A stretch of 57,168 nt of DNA, taken from Phenylobacterium sp. GTDB taxonomy: Bacteria; Pseudomonadota; Alphaproteobacteria; Caulobacterales; Caulobacteraceae. Under the pieces are notes generated by a model that was not told the origin of the DNA, made no database searches, and saw nothing but the letters and a program-made list of their open reading frames with translations. This document shows positions 43,852 to 52,067 of this stretch, one piece after another (within the stretch, counting starts at the first letter, position 1; every line of letters starts with the position of its first letter). The DNA is taken from assembly GCA_028290945.1 (NCBI GenBank), contig JAQGIV010000137.1, positions 1-57,168 of the forward strand, in the 5' to 3' direction. Position numbers and translations under genes: made by a program.

Positions 43852-43879
43852 TTCAGGTCGGTGACAGGCGGGCTTCAGC
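43852..43879 (+). promoter_or_regulatory. TTCAGG direct-repeat operator upstream of the two-domain secreted protein
   Basis: TTCAGG at 43852-43857 and TTCAGC at 43874-43879 are 22 bp apart, with GACAGG at 43863 midway. It is 44 bp before the start of the secreted protein, just after the transporter stop. The DNA following both this site and that at 42427 is also similar (TTC-rich, then GGCCAAGC), suggesting the same promoter geometry. Confidence 0.7.
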
Positions 43880-43923
43880 TTCGCGAGGCCAAGCTGGCGC
43901 AAAGAAAAGACCAGGGAGGCACC

Positions 43924-44808
43924 ATGCGCGCGACACTGATCATGACCGCTATGCTGACGGCGCTCGCCGTCCAGGCCCGGGCCGAGGAGCCCGCCGCGAC
44001 GGTCAAGCCGAACTCCTACGGCCACCGTCTGATCGCCACCGAGCTCGCCGGCCATCCGGAGATCGTGGTGATGGCCATGCACGCCGTGCCGCCGGGGACC
44101 AAGACCAACGTCATCGTGGCCTCCAACATCGGCCGGCTGGGCAAGGCCGCCGACGCCGATGACCTGGGGGTGACCAGCTCCGGCCAGGCCAAGCTGTCGG
44201 TGAACGCCGCCGGCGACCACTTCGAGGCTCTGGAGCCCCTGAAGGACCTGGACGGCCAGGTGATCGGGGCGCTGGGCGTGGTGTTCCACTACAAGCCCGG
44301 CGACGACAAGCAGGCCCGCGCCAAGCAGGCCGAGGCCATCCGCGACCGGCTCTCCCACAAGATTTCCCACGCCGGCAACCTGCTGGACCCCTGGCCCTAC
44401 AATCCGAAGTTCACCGGCCGCACCTATGCCCAGGCGCTGGTCGAACAGACCATGGCGCGGCATCCCGAGGTCCGCATCCTGGCGATCCACGCGACCCCGC
44501 CGGGCGGCAAGACCAACGTCATCCTCGGCTCCAACATCGGCCGCATCGGCAAGGCCGCCGACGAGGACGACCTGCGGGTCATCGAGAAGGGCGCGACCAA
44601 CCGGGAGGTCAACGACACCGGCCGCCGGTTCGAGGCCGAGCTGCCGCTGAACGACGCCAAGGGCCGCCGCATCGGCGCGCTGGGCGTGGTGTTCGGCTAC
44701 CACGACGGCGAGGACAAGGAGGCGCTGGTGCGCCGCGCCGAGCAGATCCGCGACGAGATGGCGGCCAAGATCGCCTCGCCCGCCGCGCTCGCGAAAAGGG
44801 CCGGCTGA
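43924..44808 (+). CDS. Secreted protein with two copies of an unrecognised periplasmic domain
   Basis: A 294-residue precursor with a signal peptide to about 20 (VQARAEE). The mature part is an internal duplication: each half begins with an LI/LV helix, then HPEIVVMAMHAVPPG or HPEVRILAIHATPPG, then KTNVI with SNIGR-x-GKAAD, a DDL, a PL stretch and IGALGVVF, ending in a charged helix. The halves share well over a third of their residues by eye. I do not recognise the family; the HPE, PPG, IGK-D-DD and GxLGxVF pattern is reminiscent of extracellular Cache-like sensor domains but not a match I can name. A one-copy homologue is three genes on. Possibly a periplasmic ligand binder. GGGAGGC precedes the ATG. 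Confidence 0.8.
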   Translation: MRATLIMTAMLTALAVQARAEEPAATVKPNSYGHRLIATELAGHPEIVVMAMHAVPPGTKTNVIVASNIGRLGKAADADDLGVTSSGQAKLSVNAAGDHFEALEPLKDLDGQVIGALGVVFHYKPGDDKQARAKQAEAIRDRLSHKISHAGNLLDPWPYNPKFTGRTYAQALVEQTMARHPEVRILAIHATPPGGKTNVILGSNIGRIGKAADEDDLRVIEKGATNREVNDTGRRFEAELPLNDAKGRRIGALGVVFGYHDGEDKEALVRRAEQIRDEMAAKIASPAALAKRAG

Positions 44809-44843
44809 CCGGTCCCGTCACCCTCCAGCTACGGATATCCAGC

Positions 44844-45869
44844 ATGCGATCCGCCTATCTCGCGGCCTGCGCCGCCCTCGCCCTGACCGCGCTGGTTGGC
44901 GGCGCCTCCGCCCAGGGCCTCGGCCCCATGCGGGTGGCCGGCCACACCGACCTGCCGGGCTACACCGGCGACTTCGACCACTTCGCCGTCGATACGGCCG
45001 ACAACCGGCTGTTCCTGGCCGGCGAGGACGGCGGCGCGCTGGAAGTGTTCAACCTGAAGACCGGCGCCCTGGTGAAATCCGTGCCTGGCTTCGAGGCGCC
45101 GCACAGCCTGATCTACCTGCCCGACACCCACGAACTGGTGGTGATCGCCGGCGAAGGCAGCCGGGTGCTCGACGCCCGCACGCTGGCCGTCAAGCGGACG
45201 CTGAAGTTCGGCTCCGGCGCCGACTCCGCGGCCTATGACGCCGCCCGCAAGCGGCTTTACGTGGTCACCGGCGGCAAGGACGTGAAGATGAAGACCTCGG
45301 CCCTGGTCGAGATCGATCCCTACACCGGCAAGAGCTACGGCAAGACGGTGTTCGACGGCGACCACACCGAGGCGCTGGTCGTCGAGGCCAAGGGCGACCG
45401 CATCTTCATCAACCAGACCGACAAGAACCTGCTGGACGTGGTCGACAAGCGCACCCATGCGATCAAGGCCCGCTGGCCGGTGACCGCCGCCCAGCAGAAC
45501 GCGCCCATCGCCTATGACGAGGCGCACCGCCGGCTGTTCGTGGTGGCCCGCGCGCCGGGCAAGCTGCTGGTGGTCGACGCCGACACGGGCAAGACGGTGC
45601 AGGCGTTCGACGCGCCGGCCCGCGTGGACCAGGTGGTCTGGGACCCGACCGGCCGCCGGGTGTTTGTCTGCGGCGGCGACGGCCGGCTGCAGGTGATCGA
45701 GCAGGACAGCCCCGATAGCTACCGCGCGCTGCCCGACGTGGCGACGCCGCCGGCCGCCAAGACCTGCGTCTACGCGCCTTCGATGCACCGCCTGTACCTC
45801 GCCGCGTCCCCGGGCGAGACCAAGAGCATGGCCCAGCTGGTCTGGGTCGACGTCGCGCCGCGGCGCTAG
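44844..45869 (+). CDS. YncE-like periplasmic beta-propeller protein (second copy)
   Basis: A 341-residue precursor with signal peptide (ASAQG) and propeller blades with YVTN-like turns (VFNLKTGALVKSV, VLDARTLAVKRTL, IDPYTGKSYGKTVF, VVDADTGKTVQAF). It is related to the product at 40.7 kb but diverged, so an old duplication. It starts 35 bp after the two-domain protein, with no operator between, so probably the same transcript. Role as for the first copy. Confidence 0.88.
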   Translation: MRSAYLAACAALALTALVGGASAQGLGPMRVAGHTDLPGYTGDFDHFAVDTADNRLFLAGEDGGALEVFNLKTGALVKSVPGFEAPHSLIYLPDTHELVVIAGEGSRVLDARTLAVKRTLKFGSGADSAAYDAARKRLYVVTGGKDVKMKTSALVEIDPYTGKSYGKTVFDGDHTEALVVEAKGDRIFINQTDKNLLDVVDKRTHAIKARWPVTAAQQNAPIAYDEAHRRLFVVARAPGKLLVVDADTGKTVQAFDAPARVDQVVWDPTGRRVFVCGGDGRLQVIEQDSPDSYRALPDVATPPAAKTCVYAPSMHRLYLAASPGETKSMAQLVWVDVAPRR

Positions 45870-45897
45870 CCCCGACAACGCCCGCAAGGAGCACATC

Positions 45898-46422
45898 ATG
45901 ATTGTTCGTCGATCGCTGGCCGCGCTGAGCGCAGCCTCGCTGGGCCTCTGCCTCGCCGGCGTGGCCGCCGGGCAGGGCGCGCCGGCCAAGAACTGGAAAC
46001 CGCCGGCCTACAAGACCTACGCCCAGAAGCTCTCCGACCAGACCATGGCGGCGCATCCCGAGCTGCAGAGCGTCACCTTCCACGGCGTGCCGCCGGGCAT
46101 GAGCAAGGTCTACACGATGTTCGCCGGGTCCTATCCCGAGCGGATCGGCAACCCGGACGATCCGGACGACGTGGACGTCATCGTCAAGGGCATCACCCTC
46201 ATCGACCCGCGCTGGCGGCGCAACGACGCGGTGAAGCGGTTCGTGGTGCAGGAGCCGCTGCGCGACAAGGCCGGCGAGAACATCGGGCTCATCGTCTATG
46301 CCTTCAAGACGGCGAACGGCAGCAAGGGCGAGCGCGTCTACACCAAGCAGGCCATGGACCTGCGCGACGCCCTGCAGGCCAAGATCCCCAGCTACGCGGC
46401 GCTGTTCGAACCCACCAAGTAG
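45898..46422 (+). CDS. Secreted protein with one copy of the unrecognised domain
   Basis: A 174-residue precursor, signal peptide to about 26 (GVAAGQ). The mature part has one copy of the domain seen twice in the product at 43.9 kb: HPELQSVTFHGVPPG, then a GNPDDPDDVDVIV stretch matching IGK-D-DD, a PL stretch (QEPLRDKAGENIGLIVYAF) and a charged C-terminal helix. It is the last gene of the run; a terminator follows. Probably works with the two-domain protein, for example as a partner or a free form of the binder. Confidence 0.8.
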   Translation: MIVRRSLAALSAASLGLCLAGVAAGQGAPAKNWKPPAYKTYAQKLSDQTMAAHPELQSVTFHGVPPGMSKVYTMFAGSYPERIGNPDDPDDVDVIVKGITLIDPRWRRNDAVKRFVVQEPLRDKAGENIGLIVYAFKTANGSKGERVYTKQAMDLRDALQAKIPSYAALFEPTK

Positions 46423-46464
46423 ACGCGGGGCTCGAAGGGCCGCTCGCCGCGGCCGCCAGGCCAT

Positions 46465-46500
46465 CGCCCGCCAGCGCCCAGCGCCGGCGGGCGTTTTCTT
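46465..46500 (+). terminator. Terminator after the hydroxycarboxylate gene run
   Basis: CGCCCGCC (46465-46472) pairs with GGCGGGCG (46486-46493) with a 13-nt loop, followed by TTTTCTT. It lies about 40 bp after the last stop of the plus-strand run and before the convergent RND pump gene. Confidence 0.85.
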
Positions 46501-46515
46501 GCCGGCGCCGGGCCC

Positions 46516-49500
46516 TTAGGCCGGCTGCTCGGCGCGGCGGGCCTCGGCGTCGCGCAGGCCGCCGAACAGGCGGTAGAGCGCCGGCATGGCCAGCAGCACC
46601 AGCGGGCCCTGGGCGATCAGGCCGGAGATGATGGCGATGGCCAGCGGCCGCTCCATGGACGAGCCGCCGCCCAGCGCCAGCGCCAGGGGGGCCAGCGCCA
46701 GGATGGCGGCCAGCGTGGTCATGGCGATCGGCCGCAACCGGTTGACGCCGGCCTGCACCAGCGCCGTCTCCGGCGCCACGCCTTCGGCCAGCAGGGCCTC
46801 GTATTCGGTGAAGTAGAAGATGGCCACCTCGGTGGCGATGCCGAGGATCATGGTGGTGCCCATCAGCGCCATGATGTTGAGCTCGACCCCGGTCAGCCAC
46901 AGGCCGATGGCCACGGCCGAGGCCGCGGCGAGCGGCATCAAGAGGATGGTGATGGCGATGCGGAAGCTCTCGTAGATCAGCAGCAGCAGCACGAACACCG
47001 CCGCCACCGCCGCGGCGAACACCAGCGCCATGCCCTGGAAGGCCGCCTGCTGTTCGGCGAACAGGCCGCCCATCTCGAAGCTGACGCCGGCCGGCAGGAA
47101 GCCCGGCTTGGCGACCACCTTCTGGACCTCCTTAGCGGCCGAGCCGGTGTCGCGGCCCTCCACGCGGGCGGTGACGGCGTCCATGCGGCGCATGTCCTCG
47201 CGGGCGATCTCGGCTTGGCCTGAGACCACCCGCAGGGTGGCGATGCGCGACACCGGGAACAGGTGGCCGTCGGCGGGCGACTTGAGCATCAACCTGCTGA
47301 CCTGGTTGATGCGGCTGCGCACGGCGGCCGGCGTCCAGACGCGGACGTCGGCGAGGTAGGGGCCGGACTGGATCTGGGTGGCCACACTGCCGGTCAGCAG
47401 GCTCTCGATCTGCTTGCTAGCCTCGGCGGCGTCGATGCCCTCCAGCTCGGCGCGCACCGGATCGACGCGGATCTCCAGCCCGTCGCCGGCGATGACGATG
47501 CCGGTCTTGATCTCGGCCACGCCGCGCACCTTGCCGATGGCGTCGGCGACGATGGGCGCGGTCTTCTGCAGGAGGGCGGTGTTGTCGCTGTAGAGCTTGA
47601 CCTCGATGGGCTGCGGCACGGCGGTGAGGTCGCCAATCAGGTCCTCCATCAGCTGGGCGGTCTCGATCTGCACGCCCGGGACGCTCTCCAGCACCTTGCC
47701 GCGGACCTCGGTCATTATCTCCTCGATGGGGCGGCGGCCGGTCTTCTTGAGCCGGATGAAGAAGTCGCCGGTGTTGGGCTCGGTGAGCCCGCCGCCCAGC
47801 TGCAGGCCGGTGCGGCGCGAGTAGGTGTCGACGTCGGGCGTCGCGCGGATGATGGTCTCGACCTGGCGGATCAGCCGGTCGGTCTCGGTGAGCGACATGC
47901 CGGGGGGCGCGATGTAGTCGAGGATGAAGCCGCCCTCGTCGATCTTGGGGATGAAGCCCGAGCCGACGCTGACGAAGCTGAAGATGCCGACGCCGGCCAG
48001 CAGGACCACGCCGACCACCGCCAGCACGGGGCGGCGTACGACGGTCTCCAGGCTGCGTCGGTAGCGGCTGAGCAGGCGGCCGTTGGGGTCGAGCTCGGCG
48101 ATCTTGGTCCGGCGCTTGGCGAGCTGTTCGAACAGCACCGGAACCAGCCACCAGGCGACCAGGAACGACAGGGTCAGCGACACCGCCATGGTGATCGACA
48201 GGGCCTTGAAGAAGGCGCCGGTGACGCCGGTCAGGAAGGCCAGCGGCAGGAAGATAACGATGGTGGCGGCCGAGGACCCGACCAGCGGGCGCATGAACTC
48301 CTGCACCGCCCGGGCGATGGTGGCGCGGCCCTTGTCCTCGGATTCGCCGAGGCGCCGCTCGATGTGCTCGATCATCACGATGGCGTCGTCGATGATCAGG
48401 CCGATGGCGGCGGCCATGCCGCCCAGCGTCATGATGTTGAAGCTCTGGCCGGTGATCTTGAGGATCACGGTGGTGGCGGCCAGCACCGCGGGAACGGCGA
48501 CCACGGCGGCCAGGGTCACGCGCCAGTCGCGCAGGAAGACCAGCAGCACCAGGGCCGCCAGGATCACGCCGATGATGATCGCGTTGCGCAGCGCGCTGGC
48601 GGATTCCAGGATCAGGTCGCTCTGGTCGTACCAGGCCTTCACCTGCATGTCGGCGGGGCCCTGGCCCTGCGCCTTGGCGAAGGCGGTCTGCACCTGCTTG
48701 GCGATCTGCACGGTGTTGCCGCCGGGCTGCTGGTAGACCAGCACCAGCACGGCGTCGCGGCCGTCGGCGGAGACCCGGATCCACTGCGGCGCGGGCGCGG
48801 CCGAAACCGTCGCCACGTCGCGCACCCGGATCACCGTGCCGCCGGTCATCTTGACCACCACATCCTCGATCTGGCGCGGCTCGGTGAGCCGGCTGTCGGT
48901 GAGCACCAGCAGCAGCTTGCCCTGGTCCTCCAGCCGTCCGGCCGAGGACAGCACATTGGCGCCGGTGACGGCGGTGGCCACGTCCTGCACCGACAGGCCA
49001 TAGGCCCAGAGCTTGGCCGGATCGGCCTCGATGCGGTACTCGCCGGCCGCGCCGCCCTGGCTGGTGACGCGGGCCACGCCGTTGATGGTCGAAAGCACGG
49101 GCGACAGCGAGCGGTCGGCGAAGCGCCGCAGTTCCACCGGCGTGGCGGTCTGCGAGGTCAGGCTGTAGGCGGCGACCGGGAACACCGTCGGGTCCATGCG
49201 GCGCACGTCGACGGTGACGCCGCTGGGCAGCGATTGCTGCACGCCCTGCAGGGCGGACTGCACCCGCTGCAGGGCGAGGTTCATGTCCGTGCCCCAGGCG
49301 AAGTTGATCGACATCTCCGCCGATCCGCGGCTGGTGGTGGAGCGCAGGTTCTGCACCCCGGGCACGGCGCGGACCGCCTGCTCCAGGGGCCGGGTCACCA
49401 CCGCCTCCATCTGATCCGGCGGCCGGTCGCCGGCCTCGATGGTCACCGCGATGCGCGGGAACAGCACGGTCGGGAACAGGCTGACCGGCATGATGAAGGC

Positions 49501-49584
49501 GGCGACCACGCCGGAGATCACCAGCATGGAGAGCAGCGTCAGCAGCGAGCGCCGCCGGCGGGAGACGAACTGGGCGAGGTTCAT
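46516..49584 (-). CDS. RND efflux pump inner-membrane subunit
   Basis: A 1022-residue pump of normal RND length with 12 membrane helices and two large periplasmic loops. TM4 includes the proton-relay pair in IGLIIDDAIVMIEHIERR. It exports a substrate from the periplasm or inner leaflet with the adaptor and the TolC-like protein encoded just upstream on the same strand. The substrate class (drug or metal) cannot be decided; the HME-type methionine clusters are not obvious. The start overlaps the adaptor stop by 4 bp (ATGA). Confidence 0.95.
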   Translation of the reverse strand: MNLAQFVSRRRRSLLTLLSMLVISGVVAAFIMPVSLFPTVLFPRIAVTIEAGDRPPDQMEAVVTRPLEQAVRAVPGVQNLRSTTSRGSAEMSINFAWGTDMNLALQRVQSALQGVQQSLPSGVTVDVRRMDPTVFPVAAYSLTSQTATPVELRRFADRSLSPVLSTINGVARVTSQGGAAGEYRIEADPAKLWAYGLSVQDVATAVTGANVLSSAGRLEDQGKLLLVLTDSRLTEPRQIEDVVVKMTGGTVIRVRDVATVSAAPAPQWIRVSADGRDAVLVLVYQQPGGNTVQIAKQVQTAFAKAQGQGPADMQVKAWYDQSDLILESASALRNAIIIGVILAALVLLVFLRDWRVTLAAVVAVPAVLAATTVILKITGQSFNIMTLGGMAAAIGLIIDDAIVMIEHIERRLGESEDKGRATIARAVQEFMRPLVGSSAATIVIFLPLAFLTGVTGAFFKALSITMAVSLTLSFLVAWWLVPVLFEQLAKRRTKIAELDPNGRLLSRYRRSLETVVRRPVLAVVGVVLLAGVGIFSFVSVGSGFIPKIDEGGFILDYIAPPGMSLTETDRLIRQVETIIRATPDVDTYSRRTGLQLGGGLTEPNTGDFFIRLKKTGRRPIEEIMTEVRGKVLESVPGVQIETAQLMEDLIGDLTAVPQPIEVKLYSDNTALLQKTAPIVADAIGKVRGVAEIKTGIVIAGDGLEIRVDPVRAELEGIDAAEASKQIESLLTGSVATQIQSGPYLADVRVWTPAAVRSRINQVSRLMLKSPADGHLFPVSRIATLRVVSGQAEIAREDMRRMDAVTARVEGRDTGSAAKEVQKVVAKPGFLPAGVSFEMGGLFAEQQAAFQGMALVFAAAVAAVFVLLLLIYESFRIAITILLMPLAAASAVAIGLWLTGVELNIMALMGTTMILGIATEVAIFYFTEYEALLAEGVAPETALVQAGVNRLRPIAMTTLAAILALAPLALALGGGSSMERPLAIAIISGLIAQGPLVLLAMPALYRLFGGLRDAEARRAEQPA

Positions 49585-50633
49585 TTGCCGCGGACCTTCA
49601 CGGCCATGCCGTCCTGCAGCTCAAGGGCGCCTTCCACGGCGACGGCGGCGCCGGCCTGCAGCGGCCCTTTCACCTCGATGTCCTCGCCCTGGTCGAGCCC
49701 GACCTGGACGAACACCCGATGAGCCTTGCCGCCGGCGATGGTGAAGAGGTGGGGGCCGGTCTCGTCGAACACCACGGCGGCGCGCGGCACGACCATGCCG
49801 GTGTGTGCGCCGGTCACCACCTCGCCCTGCACCCCGGCGCCGATGGCCAGGGCCGCGCCGTTCAGCGGCGCGACGGCGTCGATGGTCTTGGTGGTCTGGT
49901 CGGCGGCGCGGCCGACCATGGTCAGCCGGGTCTGGATCGGCGGACCGCCGGCCACCGGGCGGATGGTCACCGGCTGGCCCGGCGCGAAGTGGCCGCCGGG
50001 CTCGAGGCCGAGCTTGACGGTCTCCCCACCGGCCCGGGCCAGCACCACCAGCGGCGCGTCCTGGGCCACGTGGTCGCCGGGGGCCGCAGCGACGTTGGTC
50101 ACCACCCCGGCGGCCGGCGCGGTCAGGACCTGCGAGGTGCGCCCGGCGCCCTGCTTCTGCTGGGCGGCAAGGGCGGCGTTGGCGTCGGCCAGCATCTTCC
50201 TGGCGGTCTCCAGCTGGTCGTTGGCGGCCAGCCGTTCGTCGTACAGCCGCTGGACGCGGGCCAGGTCGGCGCGGGCGAAGGTCACGGCGTCGGCAGCCTG
50301 TTTGTAGGCCAGCTCGGCGGCCGGAGCGCTCATCACCTCCACCACCGCCTGGCCGGCGGAGACGGCCTGGCCGGTGCGGACGAGCATGCGCTGGACGATC
50401 ACCTGCTTGGGCGCCGCCACGGTGATCACCCCGGCTGGATCGGCCGCCACCACGCCATAGACCGTCACCACGTCCTGCAGGGTCCCGCCGCGCACCGTGG
50501 CGATGGTCACCACGGCGGTGGGCGTCGCGTCGGCCTCGGCGGCCGAGCCGCCGCCACGGCGCAGCAGCACGAAGGCCATGATGACGACCAGCACGACCGC
50601 TGCCCAGACGGCCAGGAGTCTGTTGCGGCTCAT
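49581..50633 (-). CDS. RND periplasmic adaptor (membrane fusion protein)
   Basis: A 350-residue adaptor with an N-terminal membrane anchor (LLAVWAAVVLVVIMAFVLL), a lipoyl-like segment (VITVAAPKQVIVQRMLVRTG, with its partner LTAPAAGVVTNVAAAPG), a helical hairpin, and the beta-barrel and membrane-proximal domains after about 190. It connects the inner-membrane pump to the outer-membrane channel. It overlaps both neighbours by 4 bp, giving a coupled TolC-like protein, adaptor and pump set. Confidence 0.92.
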   Translation of the reverse strand: MSRNRLLAVWAAVVLVVIMAFVLLRRGGGSAAEADATPTAVVTIATVRGGTLQDVVTVYGVVAADPAGVITVAAPKQVIVQRMLVRTGQAVSAGQAVVEVMSAPAAELAYKQAADAVTFARADLARVQRLYDERLAANDQLETARKMLADANAALAAQQKQGAGRTSQVLTAPAAGVVTNVAAAPGDHVAQDAPLVVLARAGGETVKLGLEPGGHFAPGQPVTIRPVAGGPPIQTRLTMVGRAADQTTKTIDAVAPLNGAALAIGAGVQGEVVTGAHTGMVVPRAAVVFDETGPHLFTIAGGKAHRVFVQVGLDQGEDIEVKGPLQAGAAVAVEGALELQDGMAVKVRGK

Positions 50634-52000
50634 GGAGCGGTCCTCGAATTGGCGGGGGGCAGGAACAAGGCGGTCTCCAGCTGGATCTCCGCGAGCCGGG
50701 CTTGCAGCTCGCGGTCATCGAGGTCGGCGCGTTTGGAGAGCACGTTCTGGATCAGGCTGAGGTAGGTCTGGCTGTCGATGTCGCCGCGGTCGTAGGCGCG
50801 GATGGCCGGGGCGGAGATGGCCTCCAGGCGCGGGACGTCGGCGCGCAGCACGGCGGCCTGGTTGCGGGCGCCGATGAGCTCGGCCTGGGCGTTCCGCACC
50901 TCGGCCTGGGTCTGGTCGAGGCGGGCCTGGTACTCGGCCTTCAGCTGTTCGCGCGTGGCGTCCTGCACCCGCACATCGGCCCGCTTGTTTCCGAAGATCG
51001 GCAGGGCGAGCACGGCGGAGAGGCCCTGGGTCGTCGTGCCGGCCGGGTCCTTGGCGTAGGCGTAGGCGATGCTGGCCAGCGGGAACTGGGCGATCACCGC
51101 CTTGCGGACATTGGCGTCCTGCGCCTGGTAGCCGGCCTGCAGCGCCAGCAGGTCGGGCCGGCGGGTCGGCAGGCTGGCGAGCGCCGCCTGCACCGCGGCG
51201 GGGTCGTAGGTCTCCGGCGCCGGCCCGGGCGTGAGCGGCAGCACCACGCCGGCCTCCAGATTGAGCAGGGCGTTGAGGTCGCGCCGCGCCTTCAGGGCGT
51301 CGTGCAGGGCGGTCGCCATCAGGGTCTGGGCGTCCAGCTTGGCGGCGAGGTCGGCGGCGTTGGTCTGCAGCGTCACGTCGTGCTGGGCGAAGGCCCGGCT
51401 GGAGCGGGCGTAGCGGTCGGCGGCGGCGGCCAGCACCTTCTGCAGGTAAGCCACGCGGGCTTCGTCGGCGAGGGCGGTTTCGGCGAACTGGCGGGCCTGC
51501 TGGGCGGTGGTCCATTCGGCCCACAGCAGGTCGAGGTCGGCCTGTTTAGCGGTGAACCGCGCCGCCCGATGGAGGTTGGCGGTCGCGAGCATGCCGGCGA
51601 TGTCGAGGCTCGGCGAGACGTTGTAGGCCTTGTGGGTGTCAGGCCCGGAGATCGGGTTGTCCCGGCTGACGCTGATCTGCGGGTCCGGCAGCAGGCCCGC
51701 GGCGAACACCTCCGCGCCCTTGACCCTGAGCGCCGCGCGCTTGGCCTGCAGGTCGGGGCTGTTGAGCACCGCCAGGACCGCGACCTCCAGCGGATCGAGC
51801 CCATCGCGCGCATCGACGACGATCGGCTTCAGCGGCGCGACCCGCAGGCGGGCGATATCGACCTTCAGGCCGGAGGCGGCGGGCTGCACGTCCGGGCCGG
51901 CCGGCAGGGGGCGGGCATGGTACAGGGCGCAACCGCCCAGCAGGGCCGTCGCGCCAAGCAGCGCCGCCGCCGTTCGCAGGCGAAGAATTGCTGGTCCCAT
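50630..52000 (-). CDS. TolC-family outer-membrane efflux lipoprotein
   Basis: A 456-residue protein with a lipobox (LLGGC, Cys near residue 24), then two OEP/TolC repeats of long helices (LKRA-like, KAEYQARLDQTQAEVRNAQA and YDRGDIDSQTYLSLIQNVLS). It would form the trimeric channel across the outer membrane. The ATG at 52000 gives a clean lipoprotein signal; the frame to 52078 would put extra residues before it and is not favoured. The last gene of the signalling part of the operon, the kinase, ends 67 bp upstream. Confidence 0.9.
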   Translation of the reverse strand: MGPAILRLRTAAALLGATALLGGCALYHARPLPAGPDVQPAASGLKVDIARLRVAPLKPIVVDARDGLDPLEVAVLAVLNSPDLQAKRAALRVKGAEVFAAGLLPDPQISVSRDNPISGPDTHKAYNVSPSLDIAGMLATANLHRAARFTAKQADLDLLWAEWTTAQQARQFAETALADEARVAYLQKVLAAAADRYARSSRAFAQHDVTLQTNAADLAAKLDAQTLMATALHDALKARRDLNALLNLEAGVVLPLTPGPAPETYDPAAVQAALASLPTRRPDLLALQAGYQAQDANVRKAVIAQFPLASIAYAYAKDPAGTTTQGLSAVLALPIFGNKRADVRVQDATREQLKAEYQARLDQTQAEVRNAQAELIGARNQAAVLRADVPRLEAISAPAIRAYDRGDIDSQTYLSLIQNVLSKRADLDDRELQARLAEIQLETALFLPPANSRTAP

Positions 52001-52067
52001 CGACTCCCGTCCCAAACCCACGCCGTCATGACAGGCCCGCGTCGCACGGCGCGTGACCATCAGATTA

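Noticed and set aside
37410..46422. Polysaccharide utilisation locus
   Set aside because: There is a TonB receptor but no SusD, glycoside hydrolase or sugar transporter; the inner-membrane transporter is of the 2HCT family.
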